Assembly: GCA_030849065.1 (NCBI GenBank)
Contig: JASAON010001370.1
Span: 1 to 17,323, forward strand
From: Jaenimonas drosophilae
Taxonomy: Eukaryota; Euglenozoa; Kinetoplastea; Trypanosomatida; Trypanosomatidae
Direction of reading: 5' to 3'
Length of the DNA stretch: 17,323 nucleotides
Shown here: in pieces, positions 1-8,058 of the stretch
How the letters are laid out: the number at the start of each line of letters is the position of its first letter
Numbering within the stretch: the first letter of the stretch is position 1
The notes under the pieces: model-generated
What the model saw: the letters and a program-made list of their open reading frames with translations, nothing else
Database searches by the model: none
Told to the model about the DNA's origin: nothing
Position numbers and translations under genes: made by a program

Positions 1-349
1 TAGTTGTCCTGTTACCCACGCGCTGGATGACGGCGATCGTTCAGCTGCGTGGTCGGCTGTGGCCTCTGCCGCACTTCTGGCAGCCTGCGTCAGCAAGCTT
101 GCCAGAGGGAGCGCTGTACTCATCACACGATGGACTATGAACGTGATGATGCAATCAACGGGCGTTCCTGCACGTATTCGGTTTCTTGGGTCATACAAAC
201 TAAATGAAGAGGACTCAACAATTGAGATTTATGAGTTGAACTCAGATGATGAGCGGTCGGAGGATTGCAACACGTCGTGGCTGCGGAAGCTCCTTACCAG
301 TCCTCTATCAGATGACACGCTGCTGAGCTTTGGGACAAGTCGCAGGTGA
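1..349 (+). CDS. Receptor-type adenylate-cyclase-like protein, 3' end only (partial)
   Basis: The reading frame is open from base 2 and ends at TGA 347-349, giving the last 115 residues of a protein whose start lies outside the window. It begins inside the cyclase homology domain, just after the point matching GIHTAS in the gene at 1849, and continues through LLAACVSKL, the VLITRWT strand and LGSYKLNEEDSTIEIYEL, the terminal strand of class III cyclase domains. A 33-residue tail follows. The first 105 bases differ from 3648-3752 at only two positions, so this is a close paralogue of the next gene; beyond base 105 similarity falls sharply. The position of the catalytic Arg of active cyclases is Cys, so this copy is probably inactive too, though its metal-binding region is not visible. 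Family assignment rests on the paralogue. Confidence 0.85.
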   Translation, partial: SCPVTHALDDGDRSAAWSAVASAALLAACVSKLARGSAVLITRWTMNVMMQSTGVPARIRFLGSYKLNEEDSTIEIYELNSDDERSEDCNTSWLRKLLTSPLSDDTLLSFGTSRR

Positions 350-631
350 GCGTACACATGTGGTTAGTAGCTTGGCCACACATATGAACGCTTTCCTTTT
401 TATTTTTCAGCGTCTCAAATTTCATGAGCGTCTAATTGTTTCGAATCCGAAATGGTGCAGTCCGGGCTACGTGAGTCCATCTGGTAAGGTATGAAGAGGT
501 CACCTGAATCCACATGATTTTCGTAAGTGCCTTTTTAGCGTACTTTTCGCAGCCCCTCTATTTTTAGTTTTGATTTGTGTGGCGTTCATTTTCAAGCCGC
601 TCTCCCTCCTGAATCAATCCTATTGTGGTTC

Positions 632-653
632 AGTGCACCATTTCTGGTGCACT
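632..653 (+). repeat. Perfect 9-bp inverted repeat with 4-base loop
   Basis: The arms AGTGCACCA and TGGTGCACT are exact reverse complements separated by TTTC. After one C-C mismatch, three more pairs (GTT/AAC) can form, extending the stem to about 628-657. It lies some 280 bases after the stop codon of the partial gene, so in RNA it could be a 3' UTR stem-loop. Function is unknown. Confidence 0.6.
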
Positions 654-1517
654 CAACTTTTGACGGAATTGAACCTCAGCGTTGGGAGGGCCGATTCAAG
701 TGAACCTTACCACTCCCTTTTTTGCTTGTTTTTTCCTTCTTCTGAAGTTTTTGTGGGTCGTGTGACGTCTTTCTCAGAATGATTAAGTGGAAGATGTTGT
801 CAGCAACTCTAACCACAATTCTTTTCATTGGGGCTCTATCTTTTTGAGGATGACGTTACTACTTTTTTTTTGGCTTGGCTTCTCTGCCCTTCACCTTTTC
901 CTCCTTTTTTTGCTGTTTTGTTGTCGCCTGGCTTTCTTGCCCCACGAGCGGCTCTCGATGCTCTGTCAACGCAGATTTCCTGCACTACGGGATTCGTAGC
1001 TTGTGTTTCGTGCACCAACACCCTTTCTGGTTTGCCCTGCAGTTGCTGCGCTTGATAAGCGCTTTCTGCCTACGCTTCTCTCTTTGACATGAGCCTCCAC
1101 CTTCTTTCTACTCAATGAAACCCCAGAGGGGCCTCCAGTTTTTTCGATCCGTTGATTTTTTGTTTCGCTCTTTTCTTTATTTTTGGATGATGTTGTCCTA
1201 GCAGACCAGATCACATGGCTGTGACAATGGAGTTCCGCTTTTGGCGAGCACACGATTCTTAGTGGCCACACAACACCAATACTGCACTGTTGGGTCATCA
1301 GTCCTCGCTTTGTTTTTGATTTATTGCATTGCTAGCTATGTCGATGGTATCTCTCCATCAAAGTCACAGCCCTCGTCAAACCCAGCTACTACTCAGTGAA
1401 GTGTATTTCCCTGTGTTAGTTTTTTTGTTTTGAATTTGTGTTTTGATTCTTTGATTTCTGCGAGGCTCACACTTCTTTACTCTCTTGGACTCGCATTGAC
1501 TTGCAAATACGAAGACA

Positions 1518-1541
1518 ACACATTCATCTGGATGAATGTGT
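1518..1541 (+). repeat. Perfect 11-bp inverted repeat with 2-base centre
   Basis: The arms ACACATTCATC and GATGAATGTGT are exact reverse complements around TG, so RNA would form a 10-bp stem with a CTGG loop. The outer TTGCA (1501-1505) and TGCAA (1543-1547) can also pair, giving an interrupted longer stem. It lies about 300 bases before the next start codon, upstream of the likely splice acceptor. It could act in the 3' UTR or precursor RNA, or as a DNA palindrome. Confidence 0.55.
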
Positions 1542-1761
1542 GTGCAACACGCTGACTAAGTCTCACGAGCGTGGATACTGCACCGCATCTTCGCTGTATT
1601 TTCAAGCAAGTTGGTGTTGAACGTTCTCCTTTACGTTAATCTAGTACTGTGCCACACATTATTCTCAACGATCTCCCTTCCTTTGCAACTCACGCACACC
1701 TGAAACACCCAAATAATGTTCCCCAAACGCACCAAATTCTATCACTCACTGCATACTCATC

Positions 1762-1792
1762 CTCCCCCATATATTTTTTTCTCACCTCAAAG
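1762..1792 (+). promoter_or_regulatory. Candidate trans-splice acceptor for the gene at 1849
   Basis: A pyrimidine-rich stretch with seven T followed by CTCACCTC leads to the first AG at 1791-1792, which would leave a 5' UTR of about 56 bases. Further AGs lie at 1802-1803 and 1808-1809. The call rests on the known kinetoplastid pattern of polypyrimidine tract plus AG; the exact site cannot be chosen from sequence. Confidence 0.5.
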
Positions 1793-1848
1793 CCATTCGT
1801 TAGGAATAGCAATTAGGCTTTTGAGATTGACGCAGGCTCTACTCTGAC

Positions 1849-3984
1849 ATGGAAGGGCACATCCATCATCCGTCTCTTACATGCTCGTTGCTCGTACTTG
1901 TATTCCTATTCCTCTTCGTCGTCGAGTGCTCGGATGCCATTGCCAGTCCTTGGGTGTCACGGCAGCATGAGGGCTTACCAAGTTCCGTGAAGGAACAAAC
2001 GTTGGCACTATCTTTATCATCGCATGGCCTCCATGAAGCTTCGCACGGTGGAAACGTTTCATTTGCGCGCCTTCTTCCAGTGTTGTTTCAACAGTACCTC
2101 TACGTTCTTCTTCTGAAAGACACCACTCAAGAAGTGAGCAGTGTCACAACGGCCTTCAACGATACAGTTGCCATCACTGAGCTCCTTGCATCCAGCAAAC
2201 AGCTCCTCTCTGCGTTGTACTGCAATATCAGTACATCCATATTAAACGTTGGAAACAACAACGTGAAGGAAAGCATTTTGTCGTACCACCAAACTAACAA
2301 GCTTGACATCACTCTTGGTATTGTACCATCTACCCTGCAGAATGCGGGAGACATCATGATTGTGGATCCCATCAACACAACGACCTCCACCCGCCGCGTT
2401 GACCCGTATGTTGTCTATCTCTTCGCAACTATGGAAGAACAGTTCTACGTTGCCGCTAGCAGCATCGCCGATAGCTCAAGCAGTAGCTCAGCTCTGCCAA
2501 GGGTGAGTTGCGTGGTGCGACAACATGATGGGCAGAACGATGCAGAGATTCTCTTCGCCCTTCGTCAGTCATTCGCGACGTTTCAAGTGCCCATTGAAAC
2601 AACCGTCATCTCCGCGACTGGTAATCTGACGGACAGCATGAGTCCAACACAGATGAATGTGCTTGTGGGTCTGACCAGTGATGATGTACCGGACCTCGTG
2701 GCATTCCTGGATGCCAACCCTGGAGCTACAGCACTCGTCAACTTTGATGAGCTCACGCTGCTCTATGACGCCTTCTCCACTGCCTACGAAGGTGTGTACC
2801 GCCCCTCGATGGACCGTCTTCTGTACGCCACAAACCTCCCGCGCTGGAGCTTTGCCCCTACCAACCCACGTGCGACTGTACTTTCGCTTTTCTTCGATGT
2901 CAGCTCTGTCAATCTGCGCACCCCCGCAGCCCTTCGCACGTACATCTCTGCTGTGTTTATGGATGGTATTGCATACCGTGTCTCTCGAACCTACTCACGG
3001 GATAACCTTCCCAAAGGACTCTACAAGAGTTCTGTGTTTACAGTTGATTACCACTTGTCCTTTGGACCCTACACCAAGTACTGCCCATACCCATCAATCA
3101 ACCAACTGTCTTGTTTGGTTAACTATGGTGCACGAGATGTATCGCTGTGGCCACTGAGCAGTGCCTTCAAGAGTAAAGTTGGGTCCGTCTACGGCCCAGT
3201 CTCAGCTCAGTTAAGGATGATGCGTGCCGATGGCACGACAGTGGCAAAGGATCCACATCTGAGTGCTGTCCTCATCTTTGTATTCTGTGTCATGGCTGCA
3301 ATGGCAGTGTGTACCACACTGGTGGGCTACGGTTGTGCAAGGGGCTTCTTTGATGTTGAAGACGAAGTTGTGACTATACTTCATGCCTCTCTCCAGCAAT
3401 TTCACAAATCCCATGAGAATCAGAACATCGACGCTGCCCTGGAGGCGTACTCGAGTGCTGTAGACAATCTGGTCACTCATCATGCGTGCATGGAGGTGGA
3501 GTCGAACGAGGGTGGCTTTGTGGTTGTCTCACGCAGTGCGAGTACCGCTGTAACACTGGCATTGGAGCTGCAACTGGAGCTGGTGCGCATCTGTGCACTT
3601 CGTCATTGTGTTGGTGCCGTAGCCCTACAGATCGGCATACACACAGCTAGTTGTCCTGTTACCCACGCGCTGGATGACGGCGATCGCTCAGCTGCGTGGC
3701 CGGCTGTGGCCTCTGCCGCACTTCTGGCAGCCTGCGTCAGCAAGCTTGCCAGTGGAAGTGCTGTCCTGGCCACTCGATGGACACTCCAGACACTTGTGCA
3801 AACCATGGGTGTTCGGGTACGAGCATGTTCTCTTGGGTCCTACCAGCTGAATGAAGAGGATTCCGTTATTGAGGTCTACTCCATCCACTCATGTAGCAGG
3901 TGGTTTCATAGGGAGCTGTCATGGAGAGGCAGTGAAGGTATCTTGTCCTCCAACCCCTTGTCTTCGGTATCAGGTGAGATGTAA
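1849..3984 (+). CDS. Receptor-type adenylate-cyclase-like transmembrane protein, predicted pseudo-cyclase (711 aa)
   Basis: Type I membrane architecture: a hydrophobic N-terminal signal (about residues 10-29), an ectodomain to about 470, one helix at about 472-495, then a cytoplasmic class III nucleotide-cyclase homology domain at about 505-680 and a short tail. The ectodomain has sequons (for example NVS, NDT, NIS, NTT, NLT) and the features YATNLPRW, GLYKSSVFTVDYHL and CLVNYGARDV, which resemble the ligand-binding ectodomain of trypanosome ESAG4/GRESAG4 receptor cyclases. The cyclase core is recognisable by IGIHTAS (594-600), VLATRWT and LGSYQLNEEDSVIEVY. Catalytic positions are lost: first metal Asp is S514, second is G555, the Asn is L625 and the Arg is C629. 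Known receptor cyclases are near 1,200 aa, so this is a short version with one binding-protein-like unit. ATG at 1849 directly precedes the signal peptide. It is closest to the partial gene at 1-349. Cyclase activity is not expected; a ligand-binding or dimerising role is inference. Confidence 0.85.
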   Translation: MEGHIHHPSLTCSLLVLVFLFLFVVECSDAIASPWVSRQHEGLPSSVKEQTLALSLSSHGLHEASHGGNVSFARLLPVLFQQYLYVLLLKDTTQEVSSVTTAFNDTVAITELLASSKQLLSALYCNISTSILNVGNNNVKESILSYHQTNKLDITLGIVPSTLQNAGDIMIVDPINTTTSTRRVDPYVVYLFATMEEQFYVAASSIADSSSSSSALPRVSCVVRQHDGQNDAEILFALRQSFATFQVPIETTVISATGNLTDSMSPTQMNVLVGLTSDDVPDLVAFLDANPGATALVNFDELTLLYDAFSTAYEGVYRPSMDRLLYATNLPRWSFAPTNPRATVLSLFFDVSSVNLRTPAALRTYISAVFMDGIAYRVSRTYSRDNLPKGLYKSSVFTVDYHLSFGPYTKYCPYPSINQLSCLVNYGARDVSLWPLSSAFKSKVGSVYGPVSAQLRMMRADGTTVAKDPHLSAVLIFVFCVMAAMAVCTTLVGYGCARGFFDVEDEVVTILHASLQQFHKSHENQNIDAALEAYSSAVDNLVTHHACMEVESNEGGFVVVSRSASTAVTLALELQLELVRICALRHCVGAVALQIGIHTASCPVTHALDDGDRSAAWPAVASAALLAACVSKLASGSAVLATRWTLQTLVQTMGVRVRACSLGSYQLNEEDSVIEVYSIHSCSRWFHRELSWRGSEGILSSNPLSSVSGEM

Positions 3985-4840
3985 TGAAAGAAATTTTTTT
4001 TGAACGACAAACCCTATTCGATATCCATCTTCTTTCTCTCTTTGCATTGATTGTTGAGTGTGAAGCTCACAAAGGAGGGGTGAAGGGCCTTGTTCGAGGC
4101 TTGGGTACTTCAGCAAGCAAGTCCCCTTTTTTCACAACGTCTGGTTCAATGAACCGATACCCCAAAACTTTCATATTTCTTTTTTTTTCTTGTTTTTTAC
4201 TTTGTTGCTGCAACGCATGAAAGATCCCTCGTTCTTCTGTGTTGCTGTTTTCGGCTGATTGTCGAGTATGGCGCTGATTTTTGTGTTATATGCTTTCTTT
4301 TGCTTCAACAGAGCTTCATGTGCTCACTGGGACATTACAGTACTCTCTGTTGTTTTGTCGGTTGTTTTGCACAAAGGAGGTGCTTCCACTCATGTCCTTG
4401 TTGTCGTTTGTTTGTGTGCGTGTTTTTGAAGTCTATCTTATGTCGATACAAAAGTGTTTGCTGTGCAGCCACCTCCCTCTCCCATCCCCCTACCCCCTAG
4501 CGTCTCCTTCCATGGTGGTTGTGGATTGACGATTAGGGCATTATTTGACTACCTTTCATGACAATGTGGAGATGATGTGGACCAGGTGAATCAAGTGTGC
4601 GGTGGTGTCCTATAATCCATATAACTGAACCTTTGTTGAGTGTCGTTCCAAGTAAAATTCACGAGACGTGATCTGTTCACTGCAGCGTGGCAGTGGACAA
4701 CTTGACGTGACTCTCATTCTAGTGTCCTTACTCCTAGCTATTTCTCTACAACCCATCTCACTCTACTCACCATCCATGCAGAACGGCAAATATATACCCT
4801 TTTTTTAGTTAGTTTAGGTTCATAGCAAGACGCGTTTCTA
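3985..4840. other. Intergenic spacer, no convincing gene
   Basis: This T-rich spacer holds only short open frames of low-complexity composition. A small inverted repeat, GGTTCA-A-TGAACC, lies at 4143-4155. The last 60 bases carry the pyrimidine tract and AG that precede the next gene. No RNA gene was recognised. Confidence 0.6.
4790..4808 (+). promoter_or_regulatory. Candidate trans-splice acceptor for the gene at 4841
   Basis: TATATACCC is followed by seven T and AG at 4807-4808, leaving a 5' UTR of about 32 bases before ATG 4841. Other AGs follow at 4811-4812 and 4816-4817. The TATAT-plus-T-run layout resembles that before the gene at 1849. Confidence 0.55.
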
Positions 4841-7015
4841 ATGAAACTTACGCAGTTATGGTTGATGTGTGTGCTTTCTGTATGGCTCTGTGGGGTAGCG
4901 TCGGCGATGGATCAGTCAAGAGGGGTGGCCGCCAACTCCAGCAGAGGACAAGCCAATCCGATAACTCAGTTCATTGCAGCCACATCACCACTGCGGTCTT
5001 TGTTGAGTGTTGAGGAGGTGATTAACAGCATTACCGTTGAGTATATTGACTCCGTCGTGCTTCGAGACCTCAGCAACCCCGAAACGTACCACGTTCTTCA
5101 AGATGAGCTACTCGTGGGTGCCTACGCGAATTCCTCCGAAAATAACATCCGCTACATCATGACCGTCTTGGACGTTACGGAAAGCAACGCGCAGGAAGTC
5201 CTCAACAACTACTCACAATCCCACGAGATGAACATCGTCCAGGGCATCATCCCATCATCTGTGGAGAGTACAAACGGTTATCTTGTCATTGATCCAATCT
5301 ATCCGAACAACCGACTTCGACAGGCAAACCCCGACTTCATTTACTTTTTCCCTACTTTGGAGCAGCAGTTTTATGTCTACGCTGAATTCTTCGGGGGGTT
5401 CCTCTCGATGGGTTTACGCACCATTAACGTCGTTATCAGCAGCGATTCCACATCCGAGAATGAGGCCGTACTGTCTTCTCTCACACATATCATGGCTTCT
5501 TTTGGTGTGCCCTTTGTAAGTTCGCTTACGACTGAGAGTGCGATGAACTTCCTTCAGCCTGAGTCGATCAACTTGGTGGTTGGCCTGCGCAACGCTTCTC
5601 TACTAGAGCAGTTCCTCGTGAACAATCCGAATGCCCTGGTGATACTGACCTTTGACGACCTGACGATTCAGTACAAGACCATTAAGGAAAGTGTGAAGAT
5701 CACGGATTTTAGTATCGTGGAGCGGATTATGTTTGCCACCAATCTCCCTCTATGGGAAGAAATCAATCCAGACAACGAAGTTGCAATGTCCGTCTACTTT
5801 GAGAACTTCAACTACTCCACCCGTGGCCCAGGAACCTTGAGGTCCTACTTCACCATGCTCATGTTGGATGAACTTGGCATTCGCAGCCGCACCACAGAAG
5901 CCATTCAAACCGCCATATATCGCTCTTCCAAGGTTGCGGTTGGTACTCTGGACTTAGGCACCCTCACAGACATCTGCCCATACCCAACAACCGAGCCCTT
6001 ATCCTGTCTCGTGAACTTCGGCGCCAAGAACATCTACATTTGGACCTACGCTGCACTCTTCACGATTAACCGGCAACCTTTTGGGGGGCCCTTCTCCCCT
6101 CCGACCTCTTTCTTCACTGAGTCAGAGGATCTTCGAACACTTGCCTCAGAGCCCGAGTGTAAGGTGGTCGGTGCGATGGTTGGAGTGATGTTGGCCATGA
6201 CTGTTGTGCTTGGGGTGCTTGTTTGTGTCTGTCTAAGTGGGTACTTGGATGAGAAGCAGTCGGTGATGACGGTGGTACATGTGTCCGTGGACTACACCAA
6301 CAATGGCAACGTCGTGTCCACCCAACGTATCCAAGAGGCGCTTCAAAAGTACGCCCTTGTGGTGGAGGCACTGGTAAAGAAGCACAAGGTTGTTCAAATC
6401 GAGTGCAGCAGCAGGAGCTTTACTCTCGCCGCGCCTACAGCTCAGGGCGCTCTGGTAATGGCAAAGGATCTGATCTTCACGGTAAAACAGCTCAAGCCGC
6501 TTCTGCCAATTGGCACAACGGTTGGTTTGCGTATCGGCATCCACACAGGCTCATGCAACTGTGCTCGTGCAATCGATGAGAGCAATGCAGATGCTCTTGC
6601 CGTGGCTGCCGCACCACTGATGACGTTGGCCCAATGTGTGGGGGAACTCTGCGGGCCCAATGAAGTACTCATCACGGGATGGACCCACTCCGAGCTCGGA
6701 GAGAACCCCCTAAGCTCTTCTTGTCGTCCTCACAGCCGCAATTATCTCGATGATGAAACGACGGTGATTGAGGTGTACCGCTACGGAATTTTCGAAGGGG
6801 AACACGAGCAGCGGGCGGAGATGTCACTGCTGACGATGGACTCCACAGATGGAAACTCGAAGCGACTCTCCACGATTGTGCGGTCATTGGCTGAGGATCC
6901 GCGCATGATGGAGTCAACCAATCGAAGTGACCGCATCAATACACTGGGAATGATACTGATAGCAGACCCGAGCACCGATGAGATGTCCAGCCGCCTAATA
7001 AATTATGAAATTTGA
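4841..7015 (+). CDS. Receptor-type adenylate-cyclase-like transmembrane protein, predicted pseudo-cyclase (724 aa)
   Basis: It has a classic signal peptide (about 1-22, ending VASA), an ectodomain to about 440 with several sequons, one helix at about 442-466 and a cytoplasmic cyclase homology domain at about 472-650. Ectodomain landmarks are VEYIDSVVLRDL, FATNLPLW, LRSYFTMLMLDEL, ICPYPTTEPLSCLVNFGAKN. In the cyclase domain, GLRIGIHTGS (562-571) and NEVLITGWT are well kept, but the catalytic residues are not: first metal Asp is S482, second is R525 (SRSF replaces GDSF), Asn is T595 and Arg is C599. It is closest to the next gene, at 8059, sharing a 69-base identical block in the cyclase domain and a C-terminal motif (RINTLG then DEMSS, ending YEI). 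Nucleotide cyclisation is not expected. Binding of an extracellular ligand and a scaffolding or dimer-partner role inside are inferences. Confidence 0.87.
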   Translation: MKLTQLWLMCVLSVWLCGVASAMDQSRGVAANSSRGQANPITQFIAATSPLRSLLSVEEVINSITVEYIDSVVLRDLSNPETYHVLQDELLVGAYANSSENNIRYIMTVLDVTESNAQEVLNNYSQSHEMNIVQGIIPSSVESTNGYLVIDPIYPNNRLRQANPDFIYFFPTLEQQFYVYAEFFGGFLSMGLRTINVVISSDSTSENEAVLSSLTHIMASFGVPFVSSLTTESAMNFLQPESINLVVGLRNASLLEQFLVNNPNALVILTFDDLTIQYKTIKESVKITDFSIVERIMFATNLPLWEEINPDNEVAMSVYFENFNYSTRGPGTLRSYFTMLMLDELGIRSRTTEAIQTAIYRSSKVAVGTLDLGTLTDICPYPTTEPLSCLVNFGAKNIYIWTYAALFTINRQPFGGPFSPPTSFFTESEDLRTLASEPECKVVGAMVGVMLAMTVVLGVLVCVCLSGYLDEKQSVMTVVHVSVDYTNNGNVVSTQRIQEALQKYALVVEALVKKHKVVQIECSSRSFTLAAPTAQGALVMAKDLIFTVKQLKPLLPIGTTVGLRIGIHTGSCNCARAIDESNADALAVAAAPLMTLAQCVGELCGPNEVLITGWTHSELGENPLSSSCRPHSRNYLDDETTVIEVYRYGIFEGEHEQRAEMSLLTMDSTDGNSKRLSTIVRSLAEDPRMMESTNRSDRINTLGMILIADPSTDEMSSRLINYEI

Positions 7016-8058
7016 CGAGATTCATCGTAGAGGAAGTCAGAATACGTCGAATCCTCTACGCTTTTCTGGTTCATTGTTCTGCTTTCACAAGGAAAAGGGC
7101 TCCTTTTTCTTATTTTCCTTCTGAAGTTGTGAAGCGGCGTGATCGCCAGCACCCGATAAGTGTGGGTGATTTTTGGCGCTCTTGTGCTCCCCCTCTTTGT
7201 ATTCATTTCATTTTCTCTTATTGATACTTTCTTCTATTTTATACCTCCGTCTACTCCGCCAGTGTTCATTGTTAGTTCTTTTCCGTTCGGTCTGTGCCTC
7301 AATCCCATTTGGGATGTGTTTCAAATTTTTCTGCTTTCGTATTTTGGCTGCGTTTTTGTTGGGGTGTATCACTCGTTGGGATTATAGTGATGAGCGCATT
7401 GGCTGTGGGAGCTGTTCTTACGTGTGGTCTTCCTTCTTATCAAGTTGTGGTACAGCAGGATGTCCAGCTTTGTGTGGGAGTCTCCTACGCACATCCTGTT
7501 TTCAGGGTGGACTCACCAATCCACAAACTTCGTGATCAAGAGTTCACGCGTTTACTGATATATTCTTCCAGTTTTTTTCCTCTGTTTCACCCTCTGTTTA
7601 TTTTTATGTGTTTTGCCCAGGTGTGTGGTCGTGAGATGCGCGACGGCTACACACTGGCTACTGCCCGACATGCCCGTTCTTACGAGCTCTTCATCCGCCA
7701 ATAGGTGAAGGTGCGCTCACCGGTATGTTTTCATTCCACTTTCAGCTAATCCCATTGTGATTTTGCTGCTTTTTGAGTGTCACTCAATTGTTCAGCCTCT
7801 TTTTTTCAGCCTGTTTTCAGTCGTGGTACGTTTGGAGGTTGTGAGTGCCTCATGACGCCCAGAACCCCATTCCTCACCACCAATAGTAGTGCATGAAGTG
7901 TGAATGAGTTGTGATTCTTTCTTTTTGGGAACTGAACCATGGAGCAATCCATGTACTGACGCTATCCAGTATTGTCGCCCGCGCAATTTTCTGTTGCTTC
8001 TCTCTCTTCTTTATTTTTTTTAGCTAGACCACTGTTTTCTCTACTTTTGCTGTCTTCG
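7016..8058. other. Intergenic spacer, no convincing gene
   Basis: This T-rich spacer has one longer open frame (7294-7704) that opens at GTG, has an internal ATG at 7390 and resembles no family; it is judged chance. An inverted repeat TTGAGTG-T-CACTCAA lies at 7773-7787. The 3' end carries the pyrimidine tract before the gene at 8059. Confidence 0.55.
7991..8023 (+). promoter_or_regulatory. Candidate trans-splice acceptor for the gene at 8059
   Basis: A strong pyrimidine tract (CTGTTGCTTC, TCTCTCTTCT, then a T run) ends in TAG at 8021-8023, with a second AG at 8026-8027. The resulting 5' UTR is about 35 bases. This supports ATG 8059 as the start and argues against the longer open frame that begins at TTG 7972, since that codon would be removed by splicing. 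Confidence 0.6.

Larger units (their letters stand above)
350..1848. other. Intergenic spacer, no convincing gene
   Basis: This 1.5-kb spacer is T-rich on the + strand. Open frames in it are short, lack family resemblance and have homopolymer-driven composition (runs of F, L, S, C). It should hold the 3' UTR of the partial gene and the 5' UTR of the gene at 1849. Two perfect inverted repeats stand out (632-653 and 1518-1541) and are listed separately. No RNA gene was recognised. Confidence 0.6.

Noticed and set aside
966..1298. A 110-codon open frame on the - strand
   Set aside because: It lies in a T-rich spacer, and its Lys-rich composition is what the complement of such sequence yields. 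All supported genes are on the other strand.
7294..7704. A 136-codon open frame on the + strand in the spacer before 8059
   Set aside because: It opens at GTG, its composition follows the T-rich spacer, and it resembles no family.
7972..8058. A longer start (TTG 7972) for the gene at 8059
   Set aside because: It is not an ATG, it lies upstream of the probable splice acceptor at 8022-8023, and ATG 8059 begins a clean signal peptide.
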